Origin: Acidobacteriaceae bacterium
GTDB taxonomy: Bacteria; Acidobacteriota; Terriglobia; Bryobacterales; Bryobacteraceae
Direction of reading: 5' to 3'
NCBI GenBank assembly: GCA_020247055.1
Contig: JADCJL010000020.1
Location: 30,526-94,525 of the forward strand
Length of the DNA stretch: 64,000 nt
Part shown: positions 25,106 through 34,196 of the stretch, one piece after another
How positions within the stretch are numbered: position 1 is the stretch's first letter
Layout: every line of letters begins with the position of its first letter
The notes under the pieces: model-generated
What the model was told of the DNA's origin: nothing
What the model saw: the letters and a program-made list of their open reading frames with translations, nothing else
Database searches by the model: none
Translations under genes and position numbers: made by a program

Positions 25106-26512
25106 TTACTTCCACTGCAGGTTTACGGGTTGGGGCTGCTTGCGCGGCGGGGTCCGGGCGGCTTTGCAGATGGCCTCCATTTGGGCGACGACCGCGGGGT
25201 TCCGGGCGGCGACGTTGCTGCGCTCGCCGGGGTCGTTGCTCAAATCATAGAGCTCGAGCGGCCCGTTGGCTTCCGGGCGGACGGCCTTCCATTTGCCCTG
25301 GCGGACGGCCTGCCGCGGGGTCTCTTCGGCGAAGTTTCCGCTGACGGGATAGTGCCGGGGGAGCTCCCAGTACAGATACTCGTGCCGCGCCTGTTTGCCG
25401 GCGCCGAGCAGGGTGGGGACGATGGAGATGCCGTCGATATCCTTGGGCGGGGTGGCGCGGGCCAGTTCGGCGAGCGTGGGCAGCACATCCTGAAACATCC
25501 AGGGAAACGAGCTCACCCCGGGCTTGATGCGGCCCTTCCAGTGGACGATCATCGGCGTCCGGATGCCGCCTTCGTAGAACGTGGTTTTGTGTCCGCGCAG
25601 CGGGCCGGAGGAGTTGAAGAAGCCGCCGTCGTTCCAGATGGGTGTCGCCGAACCGTTGTCGCTGCAAAAGAAGACAATCGTATTGGCGGCCACCTTCTCC
25701 TTTTCGAGCAGTTCCATGAGCCGGCCGACGTAATCGTCGAGCCGGGAGATCATGGCGACGTAAGCCGTGCGGGGTTTGGCTTGGTTGGCGTAGTGGCTGC
25801 GGGGATCGAGGTAGGGTCCGTCTTCGGGGATTTTGCCGTCGAACTGCTCCATCTTCTCGCGGGGGGCGATCAACTCGAGGTGGGGCAGGGTGAGCGGGAG
25901 ATAGCAGAAGAAGGGGGTCTTCTGCCGGGCGTATTGCCGGATGAAGCCTTCGGCGGAGGTAGCCGCGATATCGCTGGTGTAGGTGGTGTAGGTATAGGCG
26001 GGGCCGCGGGGAGCTTCTTCGATGTTTTCGCCGTCGAAGAAGTAGCCGGGGTAGTGGAAGTGCGCGTGGATCTGGTGCAGGACGCCGTAGAAGGCGTCGA
26101 AGCCCTGGCGGGTGGGGACGCCGGTGGTATCTTTGTCGCCCAGGCCCCACTTGCCGAAGCAGCCGGTCTTGTAGCCCGCGGATTGCAGCACCTCGGCGAC
26201 GGTGATGTCTTCGGGCAGCAGGGGGACGCCGCCGCTGTTGGCCCGGACGGAGGTGTGGCCGGTGTGTTTCCCGGTCATCAGCACGCTGCGGGAGGGGGCG
26301 CAGACGGTGCAGCCGGCGTAGGCGTCGGTGAAGCGGAGTCCACCGGCGGCGAGCTTATCGATGTGCGGGGTGGGGATGTGCCGCTGGCCGTAACAGCCGA
26401 GATCGCCGTAGCCGAGATCGTCCGCCAGGATGAAGAGGATGTTGGGCGGGGCGGCGGTTTGCGCCTGCGCCGCGGCGGCGCCGAGGGTGGAGAGGAAGGA
26501 GCGGCGATTCAT
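25106..26512 (-). CDS. Exported sulfatase (arylsulfatase family)
   Basis: 468 residues hydrolysing sulfate esters outside the cytoplasm. The N terminus MNRRSFLSTLGAAAAQAQTA is a Tat-like signal peptide. The metal-binding ILADDLGYGDLGCYG leads to the formylglycine motif Cys71-A-P-S-R followed by SVLMTGKHTGH. The second metal site FFCSDNGSATPIWNDG and the His/Lys clusters expected of alkaline-phosphatase-like sulfatases are present. A formylglycine-generating enzyme is needed but is not in the window. The substrate is unknown. Codon use here shows C at wobble positions, making the plus strand G-rich. Confidence 0.93.
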   Translation of the reverse strand: MNRRSFLSTLGAAAAQAQTAAPPNILFILADDLGYGDLGCYGQRHIPTPHIDKLAAGGLRFTDAYAGCTVCAPSRSVLMTGKHTGHTSVRANSGGVPLLPEDITVAEVLQSAGYKTGCFGKWGLGDKDTTGVPTRQGFDAFYGVLHQIHAHFHYPGYFFDGENIEEAPRGPAYTYTTYTSDIAATSAEGFIRQYARQKTPFFCYLPLTLPHLELIAPREKMEQFDGKIPEDGPYLDPRSHYANQAKPRTAYVAMISRLDDYVGRLMELLEKEKVAANTIVFFCSDNGSATPIWNDGGFFNSSGPLRGHKTTFYEGGIRTPMIVHWKGRIKPGVSSFPWMFQDVLPTLAELARATPPKDIDGISIVPTLLGAGKQARHEYLYWELPRHYPVSGNFAEETPRQAVRQGKWKAVRPEANGPLELYDLSNDPGERSNVAARNPAVVAQMEAICKAARTPPRKQPQPVNLQWK

Positions 26513-26631
26513 GACATACCAGTCTAATGCCTTGGGTCGGAGGGTGTTGCCGAGTGGAGGGTGACGGCATCGGCTTTCTCCACCGGTTATCGCGAACCAA
26601 GGGCGCATGGATCGGGGGCGCGTCTAGCTTG
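26513..26631. other. Upstream region of the sulfatase
   Basis: No gene, promoter or stem was recognised. It adjoins the repeat array. Confidence 0.4.
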
Positions 26632-27198
26632 GGACAGACGCTGGCGCTGGCTGGCGGTCAGCAGTTGGCCGCGTGGGCTGGGGACTCTGCCCGTTGCGCC
26701 CGCTACGGTGGACGAGGCGTGATGGGTTGTCGAATTGTCTAAATTTGGACAGTTGCGGGCGCTGGCTGGCGGTCAGCGGTTGGCCGCGTGGGCTGGGGAT
26801 TTTGCCCGTTGCGCCCGCTCCGGCGGACGAGGCCGGATGGGTTGTCGCATTGTCCAAATTTGGACAGACGCTGGCGCTGGCTGGCGGTCAGCGGTTGGCC
26901 GCGTGGGCTGGGGACTCTGCCCGTTGCGCCCGCTACGGCGGACGAGGCCGGATGGGTTGTCGGATTGTCCACATTTGGACAGTCGCGGGCGCTGGCTGGC
27001 GGTCAGCGGTTGGCCGCGTGGGCTGGGGATTTTGCCCGTTGCGCCCGCTACGGTGGACGAGCCCGGATGGGTTGTCGAATTGCCTACATTTGGACAGTCG
27101 CCGGCGCTGGCTGGCGGTCAGCGGTTGGCCGCGTGGGCTGGGGATTCTGCCCGTTGCGCCCGCTACGGCGGACGAGCCCGGATGGGTTGTCGCATTGT
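26632..27198. repeat. Five tandem copies of a 115-bp repeat with a palindromic junction
   Basis: The anchor CTGGCGGTCAG starts at 26651, 26766, 26881, 26996 and 27111, an exact 115-bp period over about 567 bp. Each unit ends in a 16-bp near-palindrome centred on AAATTT. The version TGTCCAAATTTGGACA (26851-26866) is perfect; those at 26736, 26966 and 27081 carry one to three changes. Copies differ mainly at this junction. 115 is not a multiple of three, so all frames give repeated peptides and none is coding. It lies between the sulfatase start and the rhodanese gene's 3' end. Confidence 0.95.
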
Positions 27199-27283
27199 GT
27201 TTGTTTCGAAACGCGCTCTCGAGGGCTGGTAGTTGGCTGATGGCGATCGGGCGCTGGGCTCCCGCCGGCCTCGCCCACCTCCG
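27199..27283. other. Region between repeat array and rhodanese stop
   Basis: GC-rich spacer. CCGCTATTAGCGG makes a small hairpin right at the rhodanese stop codon. No terminator with a U tract is visible, so where the long leftward operon ends is unclear. Confidence 0.4.
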
Positions 27284-27616
27284 CTAATAGCGGGGGACTG
27301 CGGGGTCGATCTCGCGGCTCCAGCGGTCTATTCCGCCGGTCATTGAAACGCAGTTGTCGACGCCCTGCGCCCGGAGCCAACTCACTACGTTCAGACTGCG
27401 GACGCCGTGGTGGCAGTAGACCACCAGTAGCGTCTCCTCTGCTTGGGCATCGAGCTGCTGCAGATGGGCGGGCGTCGAGTGCATCGGCAGCAGGTTGGCG
27501 CCCTCGATCCGGCACAGAGCCCACTCTTCGGGCTCGCGGCAGTCGATCAGACACATCGATTCCCCCGCTGCGCGCTTGGCTTCTATCTGTTGCGGGGTCA
27601 GTTCGAGTTCGGTCAT
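27284..27616 (-). CDS. Rhodanese-like single-domain protein
   Basis: 110 residues, one rhodanese domain. The active-site loop starts at Cys68 (YCHHGVRS). The entry motif LIDCREPEEWALCRI and the exit MTGGIDRWSREI fit single-domain thiosulfate sulfurtransferases (GlpE/PspE size). It is the last gene of the leftward run from icd, 10 bases after the polyprenyl synthase. It could carry persulfide sulfur; no partner is apparent. Confidence 0.9.
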   Translation of the reverse strand: MTELELTPQQIEAKRAAGESMCLIDCREPEEWALCRIEGANLLPMHSTPAHLQQLDAQAEETLLVVYCHHGVRSLNVVSWLRAQGVDNCVSMTGGIDRWSREIDPAVPRY

Positions 27617-27626
27617 GCCGGAGGGC

Positions 27627-28628
27627 CTAATGATCGCGGGAGGTGACCAGGTCGGTCACGCTCAGCAGCGCCCGCTGGTAGGGCGAGTCGGGGAACTGGT
27701 GGAGCAGCAGACGGGCGCGGTCGGTAAAGATCGTGGCGCGCTCCATGGCGCGTTCGACGCCGCGGTAGCGCATGACGATGCCGAGGATGGTTGCAAAAGA
27801 GACCGATTCGTAACTGCGGTCGCGGAGGACGGTTTCCACCTGCTGCCGCTCGGCGGGGGTGGCGTCGGCGAGAGCGTAGATCAGCGGCAGGGTAACTTTG
27901 CCCTCGCGTAGATCGTTACCGACCGGCTTGCCCAGCACTTTTTCCCGGGAGGTGAAGTCGAGAACATCGTCGACGAGTTGGAAGGCGATGCCCAGATTCC
28001 AGGCAAACTCGCCGAGTTTGGCTTCGTCGGCCTCGCCGGCGCCCCCGGCCATGGCGCCGAGGCGAGCGCAGACGCTGAACAGGCTGGCCGTTTTACGGTC
28101 GAGCAGTTCCATGTAGTCGGCCTCGGAGATCTCGAAGCGGCCGAGGCGCTCCAACTGAAGCAGTTCGCCCTCGACCATCAACTGGGTCAGGCCGATCAAC
28201 AGATCGAGCACCCGGAAGTTGCGGGAGCGCAGCGCGATCTGAAACGCCTGCATGTACAGCCAGTCTCCGGCGAGCACCGAGGTCTGATTGCCGAACAGGA
28301 CGTTGGCCGAGGGCTGGCTACGGCGCGTTTTCGCTTCGTCGATGACATCGTCGTGCACCAGCGTGGCGGTATGGACCATTTCGACCACCGCCGCCATGGC
28401 CACCGCCGCCTCGCTCGGTTCGCCGAACAGCTGACAGGCGAGCAGCACAAGGGTGGGCCGCAAGCGCTTACCGCCGCTCTGCTGCAGATGGCGGTTGATG
28501 GCGGTGACAGCGTCGACCGAGGAGATGGACTCGAGGCCCATCTTCTCTTCTACGCGCCGCAAATCCGCTTCGACAAGCTTGAAGATCTCGCGGGCCGTTA
28601 ACGCCTGACCAAGCTTGCTCATTCCCAT
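27627..28628 (-). CDS. Long-chain polyprenyl diphosphate synthase
   Basis: 333 residues of the all-alpha trans-isoprenyl diphosphate synthases that make the side chain of quinones. The first Asp-rich motif is DDVIDEAKTRR (about residue 92) and the second DDVLDF (about 215), with GGKRLRPTL and KTASLF conserved in octaprenyl/heptaprenyl-type enzymes. Two ATGs (28628 and 28622) are possible starts; both sit just past the tatD stop. It probably co-transcribes with tatD, metG and rhodanese. Chain length cannot be deduced by eye. Confidence 0.92.
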   Translation of the reverse strand: MGMSKLGQALTAREIFKLVEADLRRVEEKMGLESISSVDAVTAINRHLQQSGGKRLRPTLVLLACQLFGEPSEAAVAMAAVVEMVHTATLVHDDVIDEAKTRRSQPSANVLFGNQTSVLAGDWLYMQAFQIALRSRNFRVLDLLIGLTQLMVEGELLQLERLGRFEISEADYMELLDRKTASLFSVCARLGAMAGGAGEADEAKLGEFAWNLGIAFQLVDDVLDFTSREKVLGKPVGNDLREGKVTLPLIYALADATPAERQQVETVLRDRSYESVSFATILGIVMRYRGVERAMERATIFTDRARLLLHQFPDSPYQRALLSVTDLVTSRDH

Positions 28629-28632
28629 GGAA

Positions 28633-29427
28633 TCAACCAGTGTATCCTTCCGCCGCTTCGGGGAACAACCGCAGAAAATTGGCCGTGGTGGCGGCGGCCA
28701 CGTCGGCAAGAGTCAAGTTCTTCAATTCGGCGATCTTTTTCGCTGTTTCGACGACAAAGGCCGGTTCGTTCCGTTTGCCGCGGTAGGGCAGGGGAGCGAG
28801 GTAGGGGGAGTCGGTTTCGAGGAGAATCCGGTCGAGCGGGGTGATGCGCGCCGCCTCCTGCACCTCGGGAGCCTTGGCGTAGGTGACGATGCCGGAAAAG
28901 CTGATGGCGAAACCCATGGCGAGGCTGCGTGCGGCTTCGGCGGGGCCACCGGTGAAGCAGTGCATGATTCCGGGCCGGCCAGTGGGGGTCCAGTGCTCTT
29001 CAAGAAGGGCGAACGTGTCGGACCAGGCCTCGCGGGTGTGAATGATGATGGGTTTGCCGGTGTCGGCCGCGATGCGGAGCTGGGCGGTAAACACGCTTTG
29101 CTGCGTCTCGCGCGGCGAGAAGTCGTAGTGATAATCGAGTCCGATTTCGCCTAGGCCCACAACTTTACGATGCCCGAGCAGAGACCGGAGTTGCGGAATA
29201 CATTCGGGGGTCCATTTGGCGGCGTCGTGGGGGTGGACGCCGGCGGTGGCGTAGACGAAGGGGTAGGCCTCGGCGAGGCGGAGGGCTACGTCGAGATCGG
29301 GGGGGCCGTCGCCGGTGCCGATGGCGAGCAGCAGCTTGACGCCGGCGGCCCGGGCCCGCTCGATGACGGCTTCGCGGTCGGTGGCGAAGCGGACGCCATC
29401 GAGATGGCAGTGGGAGTCGATGAGCAT
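28633..29427 (-). CDS. tatD: TatD-family metal-dependent deoxyribonuclease
   Basis: 264-residue TIM-barrel hydrolase (YcfH/TatD type) acting on 3' DNA ends. The pieces MLIDSHCHLD, GLGEIGLDYHYD, PIIIHTREAW, MHCFTGGP and LLETDSPYLAP match the family and keep the metal-binding His/Glu/Asp residues. The stop of metG and this start overlap by one base (TAATG). The metG-tatD pairing is common in bacteria. Confidence 0.93.
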   Translation of the reverse strand: MLIDSHCHLDGVRFATDREAVIERARAAGVKLLLAIGTGDGPPDLDVALRLAEAYPFVYATAGVHPHDAAKWTPECIPQLRSLLGHRKVVGLGEIGLDYHYDFSPRETQQSVFTAQLRIAADTGKPIIIHTREAWSDTFALLEEHWTPTGRPGIMHCFTGGPAEAARSLAMGFAISFSGIVTYAKAPEVQEAARITPLDRILLETDSPYLAPLPYRGKRNEPAFVVETAKKIAELKNLTLADVAAATTANFLRLFPEAAEGYTG

Positions 29428-31367
29428 TACTTGAGGCGGGCGCCGACGGGGACGTCTTCGAGGAAGCCGGCCACGGTGGGTTTGCCGTCGGCGGTGGAGG
29501 CGGCGACGATCATGCCGTGGGATTCGATGCCCTTGAGCTTGCGCGGGGCGAGGTTGGCGACGATGACCACCTTGCGGCCGAGCATCGCTTCGGGATCGTA
29601 GACCTGCGAGATGCCGGCCACGATGGTGCGGGGTTCGGCCTCGCCGATGTCGATTTTCATGTGGAGCAGCTTGTCGGAGCCCTTCACTTTTTCGGCGAAC
29701 TTCACCTGGCCGACGCGGAGGTCGACTTTGACGAAGTCGTCGATGGTGATCTGGCTGGCGAGGGGGATGCCGCCGGGGTCGGCCGGGGCGGCGGGTTCGG
29801 GCGTTTTGCCGAGCAGAAGATCCTGCCGGGCTTTTTCGATCTCTTCGAGTTCGTTCATTTTGTCGATGGTGGGCTGCATTTCGAGGCGCGGGAAGACCGG
29901 TTCGACCGGCGGGATGGTTTGGCCGGGGGGGAGCTGGCCCGCTTCGAGCAGGCCGAAGCGTTCGGCGGTGAGCGGCGAGGCATAGCCGAGCAGGCGCCAG
30001 ATTTTGGCTGCGCTTTCGGGCAGCACCGGGGCGGCCAGGAGGGTGGCGGCGCGGAGGGCGTCGGCAATGCTATAGAGCACTTCGTCGAGTTTTTCGTCCT
30101 CTTTCGCCTTAAAGAGTTTCCAGGGGGCCTGTTCGACGATGTACTTGTCGGCGGCGCCGATGAGTTGCCAGATGGCTTCGAGACCTTTTGAGAATTCGAA
30201 CTTCTCGTAGCCGTCGATGGCGGCCGCGGTGGCGGCGGCGATGTTGTTGGCAAGGGGGAGCGCCGCGGCGGCCGGTGGGGCCGGGATAATGCTGCCGCGG
30301 TACTGCTGGATCATGCTGAGGGTGCGGCTGGCCAGGTTGCCGAGGCCGTTGGCGAGGTCGGCGTTGTAGCGGGTGACCATGGCGTCGTAGGCGAAGTTGC
30401 CGTCGGCGCCGAAGACGATCTCGCGCAGGAGGTAGTAGCGCAGGGCGTCGGCGCCGATCGCCTGGCGGATGGGTTCCGGGCGGACGATGTTGCCGCGGGA
30501 CTTCGACATTTTGTTGTTGTCAAAGAGCAGCCAGCCGTGGGCGAAGATCTTTTTGGGCAGCTCCCAGCCGGCGGCCATCAGAAACGCCGGCCAGTAGACG
30601 GCGTGGAAGCGGACGATCTCTTTGCCGATGAGGTGGAGGTCGGCCGGCCAGCGGCCCTCTGCGGCCACGGCCGTGTGGTAGGCCATCAGGGCGTCAAACC
30701 AGACGTAGAAGACGTGGCCGGGTTCGTCCGGCACCGGGATACCCCAGCGGATGGTGGTGCGGGTAATGGAGAGGTCGGCGAGGTCCTGTTTGAGAAACGC
30801 CAGGACTTCGTTGCGGCGGGTTTCGGGCTGGAGGAAATCCGGGTTGTTTTCGTGGAGGGCGATGAGTTTTTCGCGGAACGCCGAGAGTTTGAAGAAGTAG
30901 TTTTCTTCGGTGATTTTTTCAAGCGGCTGGCCGGTTTCCGGGTCGACGTCGCCCTCTTTGGCGTCCGGGACGAAGGCTTCGTTGACGACCGAGTAGTAGC
31001 CGGTGTAGGAGCCTTTGTAGATGTAACCGTTGGCGAGGCAGTCTTTGAACAGGCGCTGGACGTTGGCGGCGTGCTTGGGGTCGGTGGTGCGCTGTTCGTG
31101 GTCGAGGGCGAAGCCGAACTTGCGCCAGGTGGCGCTGAATTCGTTGGCGACGGCGGTGGTGAAGGCCTCCGGCGTCTGGCCCGCTTTTTCGGCCGAGCGC
31201 TGGATCTTGATGCCGTGTTCGTCGGTGCCGGTGGTGAGCACGACGTCGAAGCCCTGCATCTGCTTGTAGCGTTTGATGACGTCGGCCGCGATGGTGGTGT
31301 AGGTGTGCCCGATGTGGGGGGCGGCGTTGACGTAGTAGATGGGGGTAGTGAGATAGTACTTATCCAT
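29427..31367 (-). CDS. metG: Methionyl-tRNA synthetase with C-terminal tRNA-binding domain
   Basis: 646 residues charging tRNA-Met. HIGH-like APHIGHTYTT starts the Rossmann core near residue 11. KMSKS is present as NKMSKSRGN near residue 287. The connective insertion around residues 115-165 lacks the CxxC zinc knuckles, marking the zinc-free type. A C-terminal tRNA-binding OB domain spans about 545-646 (DFVKVDLRVGQVKFAEKVKG). The gene abuts larC (stop at 31368). Confidence 0.97.
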   Translation of the reverse strand: MDKYYLTTPIYYVNAAPHIGHTYTTIAADVIKRYKQMQGFDVVLTTGTDEHGIKIQRSAEKAGQTPEAFTTAVANEFSATWRKFGFALDHEQRTTDPKHAANVQRLFKDCLANGYIYKGSYTGYYSVVNEAFVPDAKEGDVDPETGQPLEKITEENYFFKLSAFREKLIALHENNPDFLQPETRRNEVLAFLKQDLADLSITRTTIRWGIPVPDEPGHVFYVWFDALMAYHTAVAAEGRWPADLHLIGKEIVRFHAVYWPAFLMAAGWELPKKIFAHGWLLFDNNKMSKSRGNIVRPEPIRQAIGADALRYYLLREIVFGADGNFAYDAMVTRYNADLANGLGNLASRTLSMIQQYRGSIIPAPPAAAALPLANNIAAATAAAIDGYEKFEFSKGLEAIWQLIGAADKYIVEQAPWKLFKAKEDEKLDEVLYSIADALRAATLLAAPVLPESAAKIWRLLGYASPLTAERFGLLEAGQLPPGQTIPPVEPVFPRLEMQPTIDKMNELEEIEKARQDLLLGKTPEPAAPADPGGIPLASQITIDDFVKVDLRVGQVKFAEKVKGSDKLLHMKIDIGEAEPRTIVAGISQVYDPEAMLGRKVVIVANLAPRKLKGIESHGMIVAASTADGKPTVAGFLEDVPVGARLK

Positions 31368-32522
31368 TTAGAACTCTTTGAGATAGGCGTATTGGGCCTG
31401 GGCGAGGACGTCTTTGAGCGGGACGCCGCGGGCCTCGGCGAGGGCGCGACAGTCGTCGTACTCGGGCGTGGCGCCGTGCGTGGTGATCTTCATGCGGACT
31501 TCGCCCCAGGGGGTTTCGACGTTGAGGAAGCGACGGGCGGCGACGCGGCGTTCGGCGGTGGTGATGCGGAGGCCGATCGTGGTGGTTTCGCTGAGCACGA
31601 TGGCGGCGAGGCGGTCGGTATCTTCCGGCTTGGCGAGGACGGTGAGTAGGGTGCCCGGCCGGTTTTTCTTCATCTGCAGCGGCTGGAGGGTGACGTCAAG
31701 GGCGCCGGCGGCGAGGAGGCGGTCCATGGCGTAGCCGAGGAGTTGGGGGCTCGCGTCATCGAGGTTGGCTTCGAGGACCTGGATCGTGGTGGCCTCGCTG
31801 GCGCCGGTGCGCTGGCCGATGGTGGCGCGGAGGACGTTGGCCTGGACGGCGAAATCGGCCGAGCCGGCGCCGAAGCCGGTGGACTGGATGGAGAGCGGGG
31901 GCAGGGGGCCGAAGTGCGTGGCGAGGGTGGCGACGATGGCGGCGCCGGTGGGGGTGGTCAGCTCCATCGTGGGGCCTTTGGCGTAGATGGGCTTCTGTTT
32001 GAGGAGTTCGGCGGTGGCGGGGGCGGGGACGGGGAGGGTGCCGTGTTCGGTTTCGACGGTGCCGCTGCCGACGTTGACGGGCGAGCAGGCGACGTCGGTG
32101 ACACCGAGCAGGTCGAGGGCGACGCAGGCACCGACGATGTCGGAGATGGAGTCGACGGCGCCGACTTCGTGGAAGTGGACGAGGTCGAGCGGGACGCCGT
32201 GGACGTGGGCTTCGGCCTCGCCGAGCTTCAGAAAGATGTTGAGGGCGTTCTGTTTGGCGGTGGGGGAGACCGCGGTGGCGCGGTCGATGATTTTGGCGAT
32301 GTGCGGGAGGTGGCGGTGGTCTTTCTGTTTGCCGCCTTCGACGTGGAACTTGGTGGCGGCGAGGCCGCGGCGCCGGGTTTTTTCGTAGCGGTAGGTGGCG
32401 CCGAGTTGGAGCGAGAGGAGGCAGTCGATGACGTGATCGCCGGGTGCGCCGGCGTCGATGAGGGCGCCGACGGTCATGTCGCCGGAGATTCCGGAGAAGG
32501 CGTCGAAGTAGCACGTCGTCAT
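31368..32522 (-). CDS. larC: LarC-type nickel insertion protein, single uninterrupted frame
   Basis: 384-residue enzyme that inserts nickel into pyridinium-3,5-bisthiocarboxylic acid mononucleotide, forming the nickel-pincer cofactor of lactate racemase and relatives. Conserved pieces are YFDAFSGISGDMTVGALIDA, HHRHL-like DHRHLPHI, VHFHEVGAVDSISDIVGA, TPTGAAIVATLA and the nickel-binding LEANLDDASPQLLGY. In Lactobacillus the gene needs a programmed frameshift between two halves. Here it reads through in one frame. LarB and LarE, the earlier pathway enzymes, are not in the window, and PurE nearby is too small for LarB. Confidence 0.93.
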   Translation of the reverse strand: MTTCYFDAFSGISGDMTVGALIDAGAPGDHVIDCLLSLQLGATYRYEKTRRRGLAATKFHVEGGKQKDHRHLPHIAKIIDRATAVSPTAKQNALNIFLKLGEAEAHVHGVPLDLVHFHEVGAVDSISDIVGACVALDLLGVTDVACSPVNVGSGTVETEHGTLPVPAPATAELLKQKPIYAKGPTMELTTPTGAAIVATLATHFGPLPPLSIQSTGFGAGSADFAVQANVLRATIGQRTGASEATTIQVLEANLDDASPQLLGYAMDRLLAAGALDVTLQPLQMKKNRPGTLLTVLAKPEDTDRLAAIVLSETTTIGLRITTAERRVAARRFLNVETPWGEVRMKITTHGATPEYDDCRALAEARGVPLKDVLAQAQYAYLKEF

Positions 32523-32571
32523 AGAGTCCTCTTTGATGGTACGACTTTGCTGGTGGGGGGAGGAGCCGAGT

Positions 32572-33705
32572 CTACAGCGCGGCGCGGGCGGCGAGGACCT
32601 GGGCCACGGCCTGGTCGGTGGTTTCGGCGAGCGCCGTGAGGTGGCCCATCTTCCGGCCGGGGCGGGCGGAGAGCTTGCCGTACAGATGGAGTTTGACGGC
32701 GGGGAAGGCGGCGGCCGCGGCCCAGTTGGGTTCGTTTTCGGTCCAGATGTCGCCGAGGAGGTTGGCCATGGCGGCGGGGCGGAGGAGTTCCGGCGAGCCG
32801 AGGGGGAGGCCGCAGGTGGCGCGGAGCTGCTGTTCGAACTGGCTGGTGACGCAGGCGTCGAAGGTGAAGTGGCCGGAGTTGTGGGGCCGGGGGGCGAGTT
32901 CGTTGATCAGGAGGCGGTCGTCTTTGGTGAGGAAGAATTCGACGCAGAGGACGCCGACGGCGTCGAGTTGTTCCATGACGGCGCGGGCGATGGCAATGGC
33001 TTCGTTTCGCACGGTGTCGCTGACCCGTCCGGGGGCGCGGGTCAGGTCGAGGATGTGATTTTTGTGGTCGTTTTCGACGACACCGTAGTGGACAAAGTCG
33101 CCGTCGGCGCCGCGGGCGGCGACCACGGAGACCTCGCGATCGAAGTCGATCAGCTTTTCGAGGACACAGGGTTGGCCCTGGGCGCGACGCCAGGCTTCGG
33201 CGGCCGCGGAGGCGGAGTAGATCTTCGATTGCCCCTTGCCGTCGTAGCCGAAGCCGGCGGTTTTGAGGATCGCGGGGGCGCCGAGGGCGGCGAGGGCGGC
33301 TTCGAGGTCGCTGAGCGAGTTGACCTCGCGGAAGGGGGCGAGGGGGAGGCCGTGTTTGACGAGGAACTGTTTTTCGCGGAGGCGGTTCTGGGTGGTGTGG
33401 AGGACGTCGCCGTGGGGGCGGACGAGGGTGGATTCGGCGCAGGCGGCGGCGGTGGCCGCCGGGACGTTCTCGAATTCGAAGGTGACGGCGCGGACCTGGC
33501 TCGCGAAGCGGCGCACGGCGTCGAGGTCTTCGTAGGGGGCGACGATTTCGAGATCGGCGACCTGTCCGGTGGGGGTATCGGTATCGGGCGAGAAGGTATG
33601 GACGCGGTAGCCCATGCGCCGCGCTGCGATGGCGAACATGCGGCCGAGTTGGCCGCTGCCGAGGACGCCGACGGCGTTGCCGGGTGGAATGACGCGGTGG
33701 GTCAT
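32572..33705 (-). CDS. purK: 5-(Carboxyamino)imidazole ribonucleotide synthase, ATP-grasp
   Basis: 377 residues carboxylating AIR with bicarbonate and ATP in purine biosynthesis. [20 protein letters not shown] opens the N-terminal fold. [17 protein letters not shown] (about 155) and [20 protein letters not shown] with PRPHNSGH mark the ATP-grasp site. Its start overlaps the purE stop (ATGA), the usual purEK coupling. The 49-base gap to larC is the only break in this stretch. Confidence 0.95.
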   Translation of the reverse strand: MTHRVIPPGNAVGVLGSGQLGRMFAIAARRMGYRVHTFSPDTDTPTGQVADLEIVAPYEDLDAVRRFASQVRAVTFEFENVPAATAAACAESTLVRPHGDVLHTTQNRLREKQFLVKHGLPLAPFREVNSLSDLEAALAALGAPAILKTAGFGYDGKGQSKIYSASAAAEAWRRAQGQPCVLEKLIDFDREVSVVAARGADGDFVHYGVVENDHKNHILDLTRAPGRVSDTVRNEAIAIARAVMEQLDAVGVLCVEFFLTKDDRLLINELAPRPHNSGHFTFDACVTSQFEQQLRATCGLPLGSPELLRPAAMANLLGDIWTENEPNWAAAAAFPAVKLHLYGKLSARPGRKMGHLTALAETTDQAVAQVLAARAAL

Positions 33706-34190
33706 GGAAGAGTTTGTTCGCGCACCATGTCAGAGAGGCTGCGGCGGTAGGCCTGAAGCTGGGCGCGGAGGTCGGGGCGGGTGGTGGCGAGGATCTGAAT
33801 GGCGAGCAGGGCGGCATTAATGGCGCCGGGCTTGCCGATGGCGAGGGTGCCAACGGGGATGCCGCCGGGCATTTGGACGATGGACAGCAGGGAGTCCATG
33901 CCTTTGAGGGCGTGGCTTTCGATGGGAACGCCGAGGACGGGAACGGTGGTCTGGGCGGCCACCATGCCGGGAAGGTGCGCCGCGCCGCCGGCCCCGGCGA
34001 TGATCACCTGGAGGCCCCGGCTTTCGGCCGCTAGCGCGTACTCGGTGAGCAGGTCGGGGGTGCGATGGGCGGAGACAACCCGGCACTCATGGGAAACGTT
34101 GAATCTTGTGAGCATCTCGCCGGCGTGCATCATGGTGTCCCAGTCGGACTTGCTGCCCATGATGACGCCGACGAGAATTGGCTCGTTCAT
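33702..34190 (-). CDS. purE: N5-carboxyaminoimidazole ribonucleotide mutase
   Basis: 162 residues converting N5-CAIR to CAIR, working after Pur[42 protein letters not shown] and [20 protein letters not shown] are the class I PurE pocket motifs. The 162-residue length separates it from LarB, a roughly 250-residue PurE relative of nickel-pincer synthesis. It lies 6 bases from icd and overlaps purK. Confidence 0.95.
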   Translation of the reverse strand: MNEPILVGVIMGSKSDWDTMMHAGEMLTRFNVSHECRVVSAHRTPDLLTEYALAAESRGLQVIIAGAGGAAHLPGMVAAQTTVPVLGVPIESHALKGMDSLLSIVQMPGGIPVGTLAIGKPGAINAALLAIQILATTRPDLRAQLQAYRRSLSDMVREQTLP

Positions 34191-34196
34191 TGAGAG

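Noticed and set aside
24989..26527. Open frame of 512 residues opposite the sulfatase
   Set aside because: Low-complexity Gly/Val/Ala sequence antisense to a clear sulfatase.
26632..27198. Repeat array as a CRISPR or as a repeat protein
   Set aside because: Units join directly with no unique spacers, and a 115-bp period shifts frame at each unit, so neither fits.
33702..34190. PurE as LarB, to complete the nickel-pincer set with LarC
   Set aside because: Its length (162) and motifs fit true PurE, and it is fused by overlap to purK.
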